From: Chaetoderma sp. LZ-2023a
Lineage: Eukaryota; Mollusca; Caudofoveata; Chaetodermatida; Chaetodermatidae
Direction: 5' to 3'
Length of the DNA stretch: 64,000 nucleotides
Assembly: GCA_034401795.1 (NCBI GenBank)
Contig: CM067367.1
Coordinates: forward strand, 80,105,736-80,169,735
Shown here: positions 45,305-56,210 of the stretch, piece after piece
Layout: every line of letters starts with the position of its first letter
How positions within the stretch are numbered: position 1 is the stretch's first letter
Made by a program: the position numbers and the translations under genes
The notes under the pieces: model-generated
What the model was told of the DNA's origin: nothing
What the model saw: only the letters and a program-made list of their open reading frames with translations
The model's database searches: none

Positions 45305-45441
45305 TGCGATGTTACGACTCTAAAATTCTTTATCATTTCTATCATTATAGCGGCAAAAAACACCTCGTAGTGGCTATGTGGTGTTTTTGCCTCTATAATG
45401 ATAGAAATGATACAGAATTCTAGTTTCGTAACGTCGCATAG
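45305..45441. repeat. Long near-perfect hairpin (~137 bp)
   Basis: The left arm, TGCGATGTTACGACTCTAAA through TCATTTCTATCATTATAG to GGCAAAAAACACC, is matched by GGTGTTTTTGCC, CTATAATGATAGAAATGA and TTCGTAACGTCGCA. The loop is about 13 bases. It is a single occurrence in the window. Confidence 0.85.
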
Positions 45442-45499
45442 CCATATAAATTGAATTTTAGACACTGCACGCTAAATTATATCTCGCTCTAAAATTCAA

Positions 45500-45701
45500 G
45501 GTAGGTGATTGGTGGTTGGTGGTAGTGGCTGATGTTGGTGGTGGTAGTGGTGGTGGAGTGGGGAGGGTTTGGTGGTGGGTGCTGGTCCTGGTGGTGGTGG
45601 TGATGTTGGTGGTGGGGGTGGGGTGGTGCTGGTAGTCGCGGTGGTGGTGGTGGTGGTGATGGGTGGGTGGTGGTGGTGGTGGTGGTGGTGGTGGTGGTGG
45701 T

Positions 45702-45734
<33 letters not shown>

Positions 45735-45770
45735 CTGGTGGTGTTACCGGTGGTGGTGGTGGTCCTGGTT

Positions 45771-45847
<77 letters not shown>

Positions 45848-46090
45848 GGTTGTGGTGGTGGTTGTGGCTGGTGTTGGTGTTGGTAGTGGTGGCGGTGGTG
45901 GTGGTGGTGGTTTTGGTGGGGTGGGGGTTGGTGATTGGTGGTGATCGTGGCGGTGGTGGGTGGTGGTGATGGGAGGTGGTGGTGGTATGGGCGGTTGGTG
46001 GTTCGTAGTGGATGGTGGGTGGTGTTGGTAGTGGCGGTGGTGGTGGATGGGTGGGTGGGTGGGTTGGTGGGAGGGTGCGTGATGGTGGTG
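45500..46090. repeat. GGT-rich low-complexity DNA with long G-tract and (GTA)n
   Basis: Hundreds of bases of GGT/GTG repeats surround an uninterrupted G-tract of about 34 bases (45701-45734) and about 21 GTA units (45773-45835). Open frames through it are compositional only. G-quadruplex formation is likely. Confidence 0.95.
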
Positions 46091-46175
46091 GTGATCGTAG
46101 GCGGTTGCCGCCGCAATATCTAGAAGATGGATAGCCGGCTATATTATTTGGCTTCCGATGATTCATGAGGCACTC

Positions 46176-46275
46176 ATAATGCATATAATTCATAATGTCT
46201 TATGCACGTGAGCAAAATGCATATAATTCATAATGTCTTATGCACGTGAGCAAAATGCATATAATTCATAATGTC
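46176..46275. repeat. 38-bp tandem repeat, about 2.5 units
   Basis: The unit contains ATGCATATAATTCATAATGT and CTTATGCACGTGAGCAAA. The third unit is truncated. Confidence 0.9.
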
Positions 46276-46341
46276 AATACACGCGTCCTTGTGCATACGA
46301 GCGAAACCTATATTAATCCATCATTCCGGTGACCCATGACT

Positions 46342-46408
46342 CTTAAAATATTGAAGTATATTTATAACCCGTGCGGCACGGGTTATAAAAAAGATTCAAT
46401 ATTTTAAG
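46342..46408. repeat. Perfect-armed hairpin, 67 bp
   Basis: CTTAAAATATTGAA and ATAACCCGTG on the left arm pair with CACGGGTTAT and TTCAATATTTTAAG on the right, with an unpaired stretch of about 8 bases in each arm and a tiny loop. Confidence 0.85.
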
Positions 46409-46879
46409 TATGCACCCGATTCTCCAACAACCAACCCCCCTCCTCCCCGCTGTGATGTAGTTTAGATTTAGATTGGCATTCCCATTGTCTCTTCAGCAAG
46501 TAACAATAGAGCTACGTACTGAAGAATCCAGTAACTACAACGGATTGCTTGTTAAGGCTTTGAGCGCTTAGGTGTGATGTTCGTATTCGTCCTGGAACAA
46601 TAGACCTACATACCAACCTCACCCCTTCTCGTTGTCTCTTCAGAAGCAATAGATATTTGTACTGTATGGTTTCAACACACCCCTCCCCACGCTACCATTG
46701 TCTCATCCATTTCACACCTCGTTTCACCTGTCAATCATCAATAGACCTACCTCCAAAAAGGAGATTGGTCTAGATTGTTGTGACGTCATCTCACTAGCAT
46801 ATTAGGCCCCGCGCACATGACCATATATGGTCATGGGGACGTGACCTTTAAAAATTTAAAAATTAGGTCATGCCCACAT
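46409..46879. other. Unassigned DNA
   Basis: Three loosely similar CCATTGTCTC/GTTGTCTCTTCAG blocks (about 46480, 46625, 46695) with ACAATAGA/GCAATAGA neighbours suggest a diverged repeat. A CATATGACCAT-like inverted block is at about 46815-46835. Confidence 0.4.
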
Positions 46880-47105
46880 GACCAGCGCACAACACTTTTC
46901 GCCCCGTACCCCACCGCATGCCGATCACTCCATCCATCCCCTCTCTCCCTTTCTGGCGCTCTCTTCTTCCATCTCCCCTATCCCTCCATCTCCAATGTCC
47001 TCCCTCCCTCTCCCTCTCTTCCGCCCCACCCCTCCCTTCCTCCACCCCCTTTCTCTCGCCCTCCATCCCTCCTTTCATCCAGCCCTCCCCCTCCTCTCTA
47101 ACTGT
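46880..47105 (+). repeat. Long polypyrimidine (C/T-rich) tract upstream of the fucosyltransferase
   Basis: About 190 of 225 bases are C or T on the plus strand, with CCCTCC and CTCTCC motifs throughout. It ends about 100 bases before the fucosyltransferase frame. Such tracts may act in promoters or simply be simple sequence. Confidence 0.7.
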
Positions 47106-47206
47106 CAATTCACTACTAGAAATTTATTTAATATATCGGTTAATAGTATCGTATTTGTCTATTTGATAATCATATTGTTGTTTTCTTGTGTCTAGGCCTA
47201 ATATCA

Positions 47207-48412
47207 ATGCTGGTCATTGGAAGTATGGTGTATATCTTCATAACATGGAGCGACTTACTAATTAACCTGCCCCCAATACACCCAATACAATGGCGGTCTA
47301 GGTTTGTACAAATGCGTGGCAATTATACATCATCAAATGATTCCAGTTATGATAAAACATGGGCAACATTTGTCATTGATTCTACCCATCCAACTGTGCC
47401 TCAGAATAATCCGAATAACGTCACATTCAGTGTCGCATTCGCCACTAATACTACACATACAGCTGGTAGTACAACTATAGTATTAATCAAACAAACACAT
47501 GACTACAATTTGACAACTATTACGACAATGCGCTCGATTTACCCGCACCGGATGTGTTATGTCGGGCTAGGCGGTGGTCTCGGTAACAGTATGTTCCAGT
47601 ATGCAGCTGTTGTCGGACTTTCACGACATAAGCACATGCGACCAATTGTGCATATACAGGACCACGTCTACAAGACATTCAATGTAACCAGTGAACCGTT
47701 TAACACCACAGATGAGTGTACAAAACTTAGGGGTGAGGGTGAGCGTGCTTGTTGCATTTTTGACAACAGAACAAACTCTTTCACAGGTGAAAATGACATA
47801 AACCTATCTGGTTATAGACAAAGTTGGATGTATTTTCATCCATTCGAAGACACAGTGCGTAGAGAATTTACATTCCGTAAAGGAATCAGTGATGTAGCCA
47901 TAGAAGCGCTTGAAAAAGAGATGGAAATACAACTTAAACTGAATGATTCCGTGTCAGATGGCGACGTTAGGAATCACTCCAAGACAAATGTTACTCTGGT
48001 GGGCATTCACGTAAGACGTGGAGATATTACTTATTCAGATCAATTTATTAACTTCGGATATCTTGTTCCTCCAGCAGAATATTTTCATCGTGCAATGAAC
48101 GCTTTTCGCTCAAATTACAGTGACGCAGTATTTATTGTATGTTCAAATGATCCAAAATGGAGCCGTGAGAATCTGAATGGCACGGATGTTGTGTTTATAT
48201 CGCCTATTTCAGCTGCCATAGATATGGCAATTCTTAGTCTCTGTGATCATACAATTATGTCTGTGGGGACGTATAGTTGGTGGTCTGCCTTCCTTGCGGG
48301 TGGTACAGTTATCTATTACGGAAAGCCAGTTAGAGGCAATTCTACACTTAGAGGGCAGTTTAGCAAAGACATGAAAGAATTTTATTACCCTCATTGGATA
48401 AAAATGATCTGA
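47207..48412 (+). CDS. GT11 galactoside alpha-1,2-fucosyltransferase-like protein
   Basis: The predicted product is a 401-residue type II Golgi enzyme that would transfer fucose from GDP-fucose to galactose in an alpha-1,2 linkage (family GT11, the FUT1/FUT2 family). Residues 1-20 form a short hydrophobic anchor, followed by a Thr/Asn-rich stem to about residue 110. The catalytic domain has GLGGGLGNSMFQYA (about 119-132), the GDP-fucose motif GIHVRRGD (266-273), FIVCSNDPKW (about 306) and SVGTYSWWSAFLAGG (352-366). I count fifteen N-glycosylation sequons. The frame is open from a TAG at 47144; the first ATG is 47207. A CTTGTGTCTAG site just upstream may be the acceptor of a 5'-untranslated intron. 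The coding part is one exon, as is common in this family. No inactivating change is seen. Confidence 0.93.
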   Translation: MLVIGSMVYIFITWSDLLINLPPIHPIQWRSRFVQMRGNYTSSNDSSYDKTWATFVIDSTHPTVPQNNPNNVTFSVAFATNTTHTAGSTTIVLIKQTHDYNLTTITTMRSIYPHRMCYVGLGGGLGNSMFQYAAVVGLSRHKHMRPIVHIQDHVYKTFNVTSEPFNTTDECTKLRGEGERACCIFDNRTNSFTGENDINLSGYRQSWMYFHPFEDTVRREFTFRKGISDVAIEALEKEMEIQLKLNDSVSDGDVRNHSKTNVTLVGIHVRRGDITYSDQFINFGYLVPPAEYFHRAMNAFRSNYSDAVFIVCSNDPKWSRENLNGTDVVFISPISAAIDMAILSLCDHTIMSVGTYSWWSAFLAGGTVIYYGKPVRGNSTLRGQFSKDMKEFYYPHWIKMI

Positions 48413-48532
48413 TAGATGACTCGAGAATTGTGATTGGATTGCCGCAGGAATGATTTGATTAATTGAGCAATTATAACATTTTGCCATTTTCTATTTGATC
48501 AAGAGAAAGTAGACCACGCGGTTGGTTGTTTA
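48413..48532. other. 3' flank of the fucosyltransferase gene
   Basis: No canonical AATAAA signal is seen before the MITE starts at 48533, so the 3' end of the transcript is uncertain. Confidence 0.4.
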
Positions 48533-48868
48533 ATTGACCGTTCCAGTTTTAGCTATGCCCCGCCCATATCCAGCTAAGCTCCACCAACACTTCGCCTGTG
48601 TTGGGCTTGATCGATCCCCGAACGCCATGACTATCAATTTCCGGAAAACTATACAGGTTAGCTGTTGAAGATTTTGAAACTCATTTGACTGGGTGCTGTT
48701 GCTGCCAATGGACATACAATTCGTACATCGTCTCGGATTATTAAGCATATAAGACGCACTAAATCGAGCCATTCATTCCTTAATTGTTTATGACGTCATC
48801 CATCCTACACGTCACGTAGTTGATTATTACTTCCTATGATGGATGGATAAACTGGAAAGGGCCATTGG
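48533..48868 (-). mobile_element. MITE family A copy (reverse orientation)
   Basis: Starts with TTGACCGTTCCAGTTTTAGC and ends AAACTGGAAAGGGCCATTGG. One arm of the hairpin core has been lost; TGACGTCA and CACGTCACG sites are retained. It begins about 120 bases after the fucosyltransferase stop codon. Confidence 0.85.
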
Positions 48869-49072
48869 GACTTAGATTATGATATGGGACCGTATCGTCC
48901 CAGCAATGTGAGGCCGTGATGAGAAGGCGGTCGCAACATAAGTATGTAAGTAATTTCCACAAACTGCATATCTAACAAGATCACCATGTATTAATCCGCA
49001 TTCCATTCTGATGAAGCTAAGAGCTGCGAGAAGACATATTATAGTTCCGTTCAGGTCAGTTAAGCAGTTACA
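48869..49072. other. Unassigned DNA
   Basis: No signal. Confidence 0.4.
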
Positions 49073-49171
49073 TTCATCATCATCATCATCATCACCACCA
49101 CTACCACCACCACCACCACCACCACCACCACAAACACCACCGCGACCACAACCACCACAACCATCAGCAGC

Positions 49172-49221
<50 letters not shown>

Positions 49222-49305
49222 TATTTGGAGAATTTCGTTATGACCTTCGATAGACAATCATAGTTTAAGCAGCTACATCATCATCATCATATATCATCAT
49301 CATCA
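49073..49305. repeat. (CAT)n/(CAC)n compound microsatellite
   Basis: CATCATCAT runs flank a CACCACCAC stretch at 49073-49222. A second, shorter CAT array occurs at about 49275-49305. The block TTTCG plus GTTATGACCTT after each array suggests a segmental duplication. Confidence 0.95.
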
Positions 49306-50252
49306 TCATTATTTCGCGAATTTTTGTTATGACCTTTGCGATAAACAGGAATAGTTTTCTTTGAAGTAATAGTTTAGAATTTGATATCAGCTGTTGATAT
49401 TTCTATTAGTTTGGGCGCAGGTGATGATATTTATGTGTTAATAATTTACGGGCATCGGCGAAAAAGTCGCAGAGAAATAGGTAGTGTTGTTTTTGCAACA
49501 TAGACGGCATGTTCTGTCATCTTTTGGAATTTCTGCCGATCGACCTGTCTTTTAATAGGTAAACGGTGGTTAGAGGTCCTAAATCACGTAAGACGTATTC
49601 TATTGTTTTCATTTAAATTTAGTACTTACTGTTCTTTTAATTTGAAGACCATCTTTACATAATGTGTGAAATCTGATAAGGTACCATGGTAGCGGAAACA
49701 GCGTCGTTTGCTATTTTTCAACAAAACATCACATTCAACAATCTGAAATAATACAAATGTGAACAAATAAAATATATTCCTTTTCACTCAACAACTAAGA
49801 TGCACAGGTGTCAGCGAAAAAAGAAACGAGTTTGCCACTGAGGAAAGTATAGAGATGCTCATTAACACACGCTTTGAGGTCGGGATGTGCCCTACGATGA
49901 CCTGAGATCGTAAGTCCAAATCATTATTTTCTTCATCATTAGTTACCAGATGGTCGATATTGCTGCAAATTTGACCTCGGTACCCTGCACATGCGATCAC
50001 TCATTTCAATCCGTTTTTGTTGCATATGCATTGCTTGGTGCCACGGATTCTTTATTGTTACTTTGCATTTGCAATGAATGAAACTGAGTATCTTCAATGG
50101 AGCAGCCTCGAGATCTGTCATTATCGGGCATAAAGACTCATTTTCCTTTTTCCATCCCAATCATTGTGGTCTAGTTCATCGTTACTAAGAGTTAGCCATC
50201 CTACAACCTGGAGGTGTATGCAGAGGCTGTGGAAGTAAGCTGCACGCTCAGT
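49306..50252. other. Unassigned DNA
   Basis: Short minus-strand frames (49788-50160) lack motifs. Confidence 0.4.
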
Positions 50253-51530
50253 TGGTGGCAGTCGTTGTGGCCATCCATGCTCCCTTATAACACTTTACCA
50301 ACTTTCTCTGTCTCATTTGAGTTGATGCCACCATCTTCCCGTCCACTCTTACCACTACCCAGAGATCGCAATTGTGGGATATTGACATTAAAGAGGTCAT
50401 GCACTTGAAACCACTCCTTCCTCATGTCGTGGTCACGTCTAGTTCTTCCCATTCTCACATGTTGATCGCTCGTAACGTATCGCTTCCCAGTCAGACTGAA
50501 CATGGTATCATGCACAGTAGCACACGCCTGCATAGTGTAGACCCACTGATGTCTCATGCTTTGCGTCATGCCCCTTCCTTGAGTCAGTCCGCCACGGCCT
50601 TTCACTGACCTCATCAGAACCTGTTTTATAACGAGATCAGCCCACAGTCCAGACCATAGACGATCACTTCTTCGTTCCATATGGTAGCCTTTCTCTAAGA
50701 ATTCCCTATACATCCATGGGTGAGAAATAGGTAGTTTCTGTATTTCCTGAAGATACAGACGAGCACTCTTAGCACAGTGTATATGCGCAGTTGCTGCAAA
50801 GAGTTTGAGAAACTTGCTCACAGCAACAATATGATTTTCCCAAATCCTAAGCCTCTCAAAGCTGATAAAGTCCTTTATGTCTTTCATATTTTCTAGAAAC
50901 TGCATCCATAATTTGGCAATCTTGGATTGAGCACTCAGTGATGTCCATTCTTCATCCAGTGTTACGAATTCTGTGTAGTCAGCAAGCCTGTCCCTATTAA
51001 TGCTAAGGTCAAGAACACCATTCAGTAGCTTCTCAAGTTCTTTGACTTTTTCTGCTATCATATCAATTGGCCTATCCATGCGTTCATCAGTACAGCTGGA
51101 ACTTGGCTCAGCAAAGAAAGACTTGTTTGATTCAAACTCTGTATCTTTCTATCCACATTCCATTTCACTGTCGCTGGAATTCTGAGGGAGTAGAGAAGCT
51201 AGGAATTTTGCAGTTGGTGCTGCCTCTATTAGGTAGAGACTACGCAGGGCTCGAGCAATAGCTTTGCCACTCATGAAGTGGGTCATTGCATTCTAACCAT
51301 ACACTTCACCTAGTGCCTGTTCTATTCCTGATCTATTCATCATATGAAAGATACTACCACATGCGCTCATTAGCAGATGCAAGCAGATCACACGGTTTTC
51401 CGCGTGTAGAACACGAGGATGAGCTCTGTCACAATCACTGCAACTATCAGTAGAATCAAGTCCACTCATCGTATCAATGATCCCGGTGTCGAGTAAATAT
51501 GACCACAAAATTGGTATAACTGCTTAATTA
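50253..51530 (-). pseudogene. Repeated uncharacterised protein family, decayed copy 1
   Basis: On the minus strand a long open part (50285-51079, 264 codons) reads from MDRPIDMIAEKVKELEKLLN through AHIHCAKSARLYLQEIQKLP and LWSGLWADLVIKQVLMRSVK to GGLTQGRGMTQSMRHQW. Further upstream on that strand (51080-51508) are HFMSGKAIARALRS and a SGLDSTDS stretch, separated by a stop near 51150. From memory, closely similar proteins are abundant and uncharacterised in corals and molluscs, suggesting a mobile or multi-copy origin. I know no proven function, and I see no catalytic motif I can name. A second copy lies at 54160-56210 on the other strand. Confidence 0.6.
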
Positions 51531-52850
51531 ATTAAATTGTATACGCCCAAATCACAGAACACGCTATAAGAATAAATGGCAATATGCCACACTTCGAACT
51601 GTCTAATTAGTGGGGATGGGGTATTAAGGTATACAAAACACATGTGTTTTATATTGTTTCAAGAAGAAGAATGAAGTCAAGTCATTATATACACTCTGTA
51701 TAATTATGACTTCGCAGAAATGACGTTTGATTTACTTGATAACGAGTTTTCTCAATTTACCATGGAACAAATATTATTAAAATTATAAACAACCAGATAT
51801 TCAAATTCAAATTCAAATTAAATCTATCATGAGACACCTTAATACTTTATTATTAAGGCTAATACGACAAATGAGATGTTAGATATGATATTAAAGAAGC
51901 TCGTGAACATAGATGTAAGATATTTATAAAAGCCATTTTTCGAACAAAATTAAAACCATGCTCAAATCCAAACCCTCGCCAAATATTCCAGCCAAAAGGG
52001 ATCGATGGGGATTTTTATTATGTGACTCTGGGTGACCTTACAAATCGAATGACCTAAAAAGGACTTAGGTGGGAATTTTGTCTAGGTTGACCCACTAAAG
52101 CTGGCTCCTACCACTAGACTATAAGACCTGAACCACAATTTCAGGCACCAGTATTACCCAAAGGAATTCAGACATTAAGTGGTAAAGCTGCTTCAAGAAA
52201 ATGATGACCGTGGAAAGGTGTATGCCATAACAAGATCAGGTTGTGAATATTGTATTCTAGGATTAGCTACCCTCGAATCCGCCGAGTACGATATTGTATG
52301 ATATTTAGTACTTGGAAAATATTGCCATATGAGCTTCCACACTGTGCGTTTGAAATCAAAGCGTTAATTTCTCAATGGTGAATATGTATTACAGTGTCAT
52401 CATATTACGTCATTTGGAGATTCCAAGGTACCAAGAAATATAAACCGTTATGGGCAGGTCGAATGCGAAGCATGTATGAGCATGCATGATGCGTAGTATT
52501 ATTACATAGCTGGGGGAAACCCGATGACTGTTTTGGTAATGACCTATAACGAGTGCAAACATGTAGACTGAATGTCAAGATGACTATTTGAATATTTCAT
52601 AGGGAATTGTTTTGCAAACGAAAGGCTGGTAATTACGATCACTATGGGCAAACAAGTTATGCTGGTCATATTTGAAATCAGTTTGATTGAGTAGGGTGTA
52701 ATTATCACCAACCAATCTAGTTTTGTTATTTCAAGTATTTTAATAGCCGTTTTGGGTTTGTGTTCAGCTATAAATTACTAGAAATAAGGAGGCGGCGTTT
52801 ACCCGCATTAGACGTAGAACTGATTCTGGTATTTTAATATAAGAACGTCA
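51531..52850. other. Unassigned DNA
   Basis: No exon or repeat terminus was recognised. Confidence 0.4.
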
Positions 52851-53781
52851 CGGCGTGACGGTAAGACAGTGATGGATTAAACACTGAGAAGCTTTAAGGA
52901 GGCGTTCTCATTAGTTAATGCAACAGAGTCTTGCGGGACCACAGTGTAAGGTAAGATTATGATGGTGGTCAAGGAAGATTGTTGAATAACGGGAACGGCC
53001 ATAACAGAGTGCTAAGGAAACCAGGTCTATGATTTGCTACCGCGTGGTGCCTGAGGCTGTTTACACAACATGTGATCATCCTGGAATAACCACACCGGGT
53101 TAAGGATCAGGCACTAGTACGTCATGACGAGTGGTAACCATCCGTTGTTGTGACTAAATGAAAATTATCCCATTGTGAAAGTAATTACAGCAGAATCATA
53201 CTTGGTTGGTTAAGACTCTTGTCACAACAACCCAAAAGGAGTGGGAACACAAAGTATGCGAGCTATGGCTGTTGATGAGTCTTGTCAAAGCAAGCAAAGT
53301 TTACATTAACTGTCAGGAGCCATCACTCAGAAACTGGTTCCTACCGGTTCCCAGATTGCTCAACGAGGGAGCGAGGGACTAATCAGAGTGCGAGTTTTAG
53401 GGGGGAAATCCTTGGGATAGCCTAATGTGGCATCAGAGCAGAGGAACCACTTTATTTGTATATAAGTTGGCGTCTGCTCTGTTTTCAGTTATCTTTATAC
53501 CATCGTTAGATCAGTGTGTATCTTTATTCCATCTGGAGATCAGAAGAGTAATCTCTGTGAGACGTACATAGAAGTTAGAATTACATTATATCTATTATAC
53601 AAGTTATTGTTTGAAATCAGCATTTGTTTAAATTGTATAAGCCTTCAATGTGGTCATTGTAAATTAGTACAAAGAATAAAATGACACAAGTTTATTATAT
53701 TAATTTTACGAAAGTGTTTTAAGTGTTATTTGTTAAGAGAAGGAAGGCCACCTTTGGAACCCGCAAGAAGTTAGATCAGAG
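52851..53781 (+). other. Possible solo long terminal repeat
   Basis: A TATATAAG box lies at about 53460. AATAAAATGAC follows at about 53675, and TTTGGAACCCGCAAGAAG at about 53753 resembles a primer-binding site beginning TGG. The order (TATA box, polyadenylation signal about 200 bases later, TGG site) fits a retrovirus-like terminal repeat. I see no matching second copy and no TG...CA ends, so this is tentative. Confidence 0.25.
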
Positions 53782-54010
53782 TGTTGCCTATGGCAGCAAC
53801 AGCGTCCAGTCAAATTAGTTTCAAATTATTCAACAGAATATTTATTAAATGGTAAAGACATACAATTCATACAACGTGTCGGATTATTAAGCGTTAAAGT
53901 CGGACTATATCGAATCACTCATGACGTCATGATTATGACATCACCCTACAGGTCACGCAGTTGATTATGACGTCATGTGATGGATGAGTAAACTTGGAAA
54001 GGTCCATTCG
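53782..54010 (-). mobile_element. MITE family A, half copy
   Basis: Holds one core arm (GGCAGCAACAGC to TTATTCAACAG), TGACGTCA sites and the terminus AAACTTGGAAAGGTCCATTC. The other half is missing. Confidence 0.8.
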
Positions 54011-54159
54011 GCAATCGTCTCGGTCGTATCCTTCAACCCTATAATATAACAAATCCGACGGATCATCGAACAATATACACCACGCAAAGATGCACGAAGG
54101 AATCAAGGAACAACTTCCGACATACACGTGCTTCTATTTTCTTTGGCATGGCTTCTGTT
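54011..54159. other. Unassigned DNA
   Basis: No signal. Confidence 0.4.
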
Positions 54160-54712
54160 GAAAACATTAGAGATCATTTTGGCCAAAGCTATAAAATTGG
54201 CCGGTGTTATTGAATGTGATGGTGGCATGTACTATTTGAATAGGTCATCTCTGCTGTAGAGTACGTGCAAGGTAATGGTGGGCTGAAGCAACTGCTTCGC
54301 GGGTCTCGTGTTTTCAAAGCAGGTGATGTACAAAAATGCTCACCGAGAAGGACTTTGGCTAAGGACTTTATGCACTGAATGCAGTTGATGAAACATTACA
54401 TACCATTCTTATCCACAATTTCATCGAATGGTGTGATAAAACTGCCAATGGCATTACAGACGAATCAGATATGTTACTGCAGCAATTCAAAATGCCATTA
54501 TCTGGACCTACTGATAAGAAGCCTAGTCAAGAGAAACTCGTTGCCGAGATCGGAGATAACATTGAGCCTACATCACCTGCATTCCTGTTCTGGGACGAAT
54601 TTCTGTTCAAGGCTCTGCGTTCTGTGAAAATCGACATAGGTGCAACTGAATGGGGTGTGTTTTAATCAGTGACATCACATTTTTGCCACGTTTGTTTGCT
54701 ACTCGATCCAAC
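54160..54712 (+). pseudogene. Repeated uncharacterised protein family, copy 2, upstream part
   Basis: Several frames are needed. The clearest open piece (54378-54665) includes NAVDETLHTILIHNFIEWC and then EKLVAEIGDNIEPTSPAFLF, ending with WDEFLFKALRSVKIDIG. This resembles the segment just N-terminal of the KSARLYLQE region in the family to which copy 1 belongs. A MITE then interrupts it at 54713. Confidence 0.5.
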
Positions 54713-55111
54713 TCACCTTTCCAGAGTACCCACCCATCATATGACGTCATAATGAGCTGCGTGGTGTGTACAATGACATCATAATGAATGACGTCATGAA
54801 TGATGTAGATGAGTACGTCACGAACGCATATTTGATGACGGTCCATGGGCTGTTGTACAAATTGTTTGCTTTTACTTTTTAATAAATATTCTGTTGAATA
54901 TTTTGAAACTAATATAACTGGGCGCTGTTGCTGCCTATGGCAGCAACAGCACCCAGTCTATATAGTTACAAAATATTCAACAGCTTACCTGTATAGTTTT
55001 CAGGAAATTGATAGCTAGGGCATTCGGGGATCGATCAATCCAAACACGGTGAGGTGTGGGTGGAGCTTAGCTAGTGATGGGCGGGGCATAGCTAAAAATG
55101 GAAAGGTCCAC
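54713..55111 (+). mobile_element. MITE family A, full-length copy
   Basis: Nearly collinear with 39074-39475, with left end CACCTTTCCAGAGTACCCAC, several TGACGTCA sites, the full hairpin core, and right end GCTAAAAATGGAAAGGTCCA. It lies inside copy 2 of the uncharacterised protein family, so it arrived after that copy. Confidence 0.9.
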
Positions 55112-56210
55112 TATGCCAGATACTTGCCACTGGTGCGTCTGCAACTGCAGAGACTACAACCTGATATTCTTGATGATTTTACAGGACACTTTGGTAGCAA
55201 GATTTCACAGGGAAGGTTTGTTTCTGCACGGATGGACAATACTATTGAGGCAGCGGAGAACAAGGCATTGAAAAGAGCTGGGAGTATCGTTGGCCTGACA
55301 CTCGGATTTCCAACCTGGGTTCAGCGGTTCTTAAGTAGGCCTATAACAACGCAATACTCTGAGCAAATTCGGGGGGAAACGTTGCTGTAATCAAGGGTAA
55401 TGACCTGTCTTACCACAGTGGTGCTTAAGTATCAAAACGTCGGGACAGAGATGTACATTCACCTTTTATATAGCAGATCCGCCAACTGGGCTTGTTAACT
55501 GTGTGACTGGTGCAGTTGCGATGCCTGCTTTTCAAAGGGGTATGCTGACTGCCATATATATATGCTCCAACCTAGTCAAAATGTTTGTCGAGGAAAGACT
55601 TGAAGGTAGAAAGAAGAGCTTTTGCGTACGAAATTCTACAATGATTACTTGTAAAAAAAACAAGACTGCTATGTGAAGGAAACCGTGAAGGTACATAACA
55701 AAGATGTGGCCATGGACGCTGATGGTAATGTATTTGAGATAGCTTGCGATGAATTGCAAGAAAAAGGTTCCTTTCAGGCGTGTCCTTTCATACGAAAATG
55801 CTCCCGTGCCACCAAGTACATTCACAGAAGATGGTCACTTGATCTCCTGTGCAAAGTCTGACTTTATGCACAATCTTGAAGAACTGATTCCTGGGAAGAA
55901 AATCAACCAGATAGGTATGTGTGATGCTATCATATTTGATGGGCAGTCAGTCATCCAAGTGCTACCACCTCCTTCCGCGTCATCACATTTCACATGATGG
56001 CCAAACACTTACTAAACTATATTATGGAGACAGTTAGACACAGGTGATCAAAACAAGTCTTTCGATGTCCCTAGGTGTGAGAAATTCACTGTTAAATATG
56101 TAGCTGCCAAGAAACTCCAGCCAATTGAGGGCAGCCTTGATCTACACAGTTCTACCAGCTAAGAATATGGCGGAAAGTTATTGTCCATATGTTCTCGAAC
56201 CAATGGACCT
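55112..56210 (+). pseudogene. Repeated uncharacterised protein family, copy 2, downstream part
   Basis: Resuming after the MITE, ARYLPLVRLQLQRLQPDILD and GRFVSARMDNTIEAAENKAL (55115-55290) correspond to the region of copy 1 around KSARLYLQE to LWSGLWADLVIKQ. Further on, ERLEGRKKSF (about 55590) and, in another frame, APVPPSTFTEDGHLISCAKS and DAIIFDGQSVIQVLPPP (55800-55975) match the C-terminal domain of such proteins as I remember them. Stops and frameshifts occur near 55390, 55680 and 55760. A role for the DAIIFDG aspartates as a nuclease-like site is only a guess. Confidence 0.5.

Noticed and set aside
45496-46193. Long histidine/proline or glycine/valine-rich open frames
   Set aside because: Purely the product of GGT/ACC repeats, open in several frames at once.
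46863-47195. Arg/Glu- or Pro/Ser-rich frames in the C/T-rich tract
   Set aside because: Composition-driven and open on both strands; no support beyond the polypyrimidine bias.
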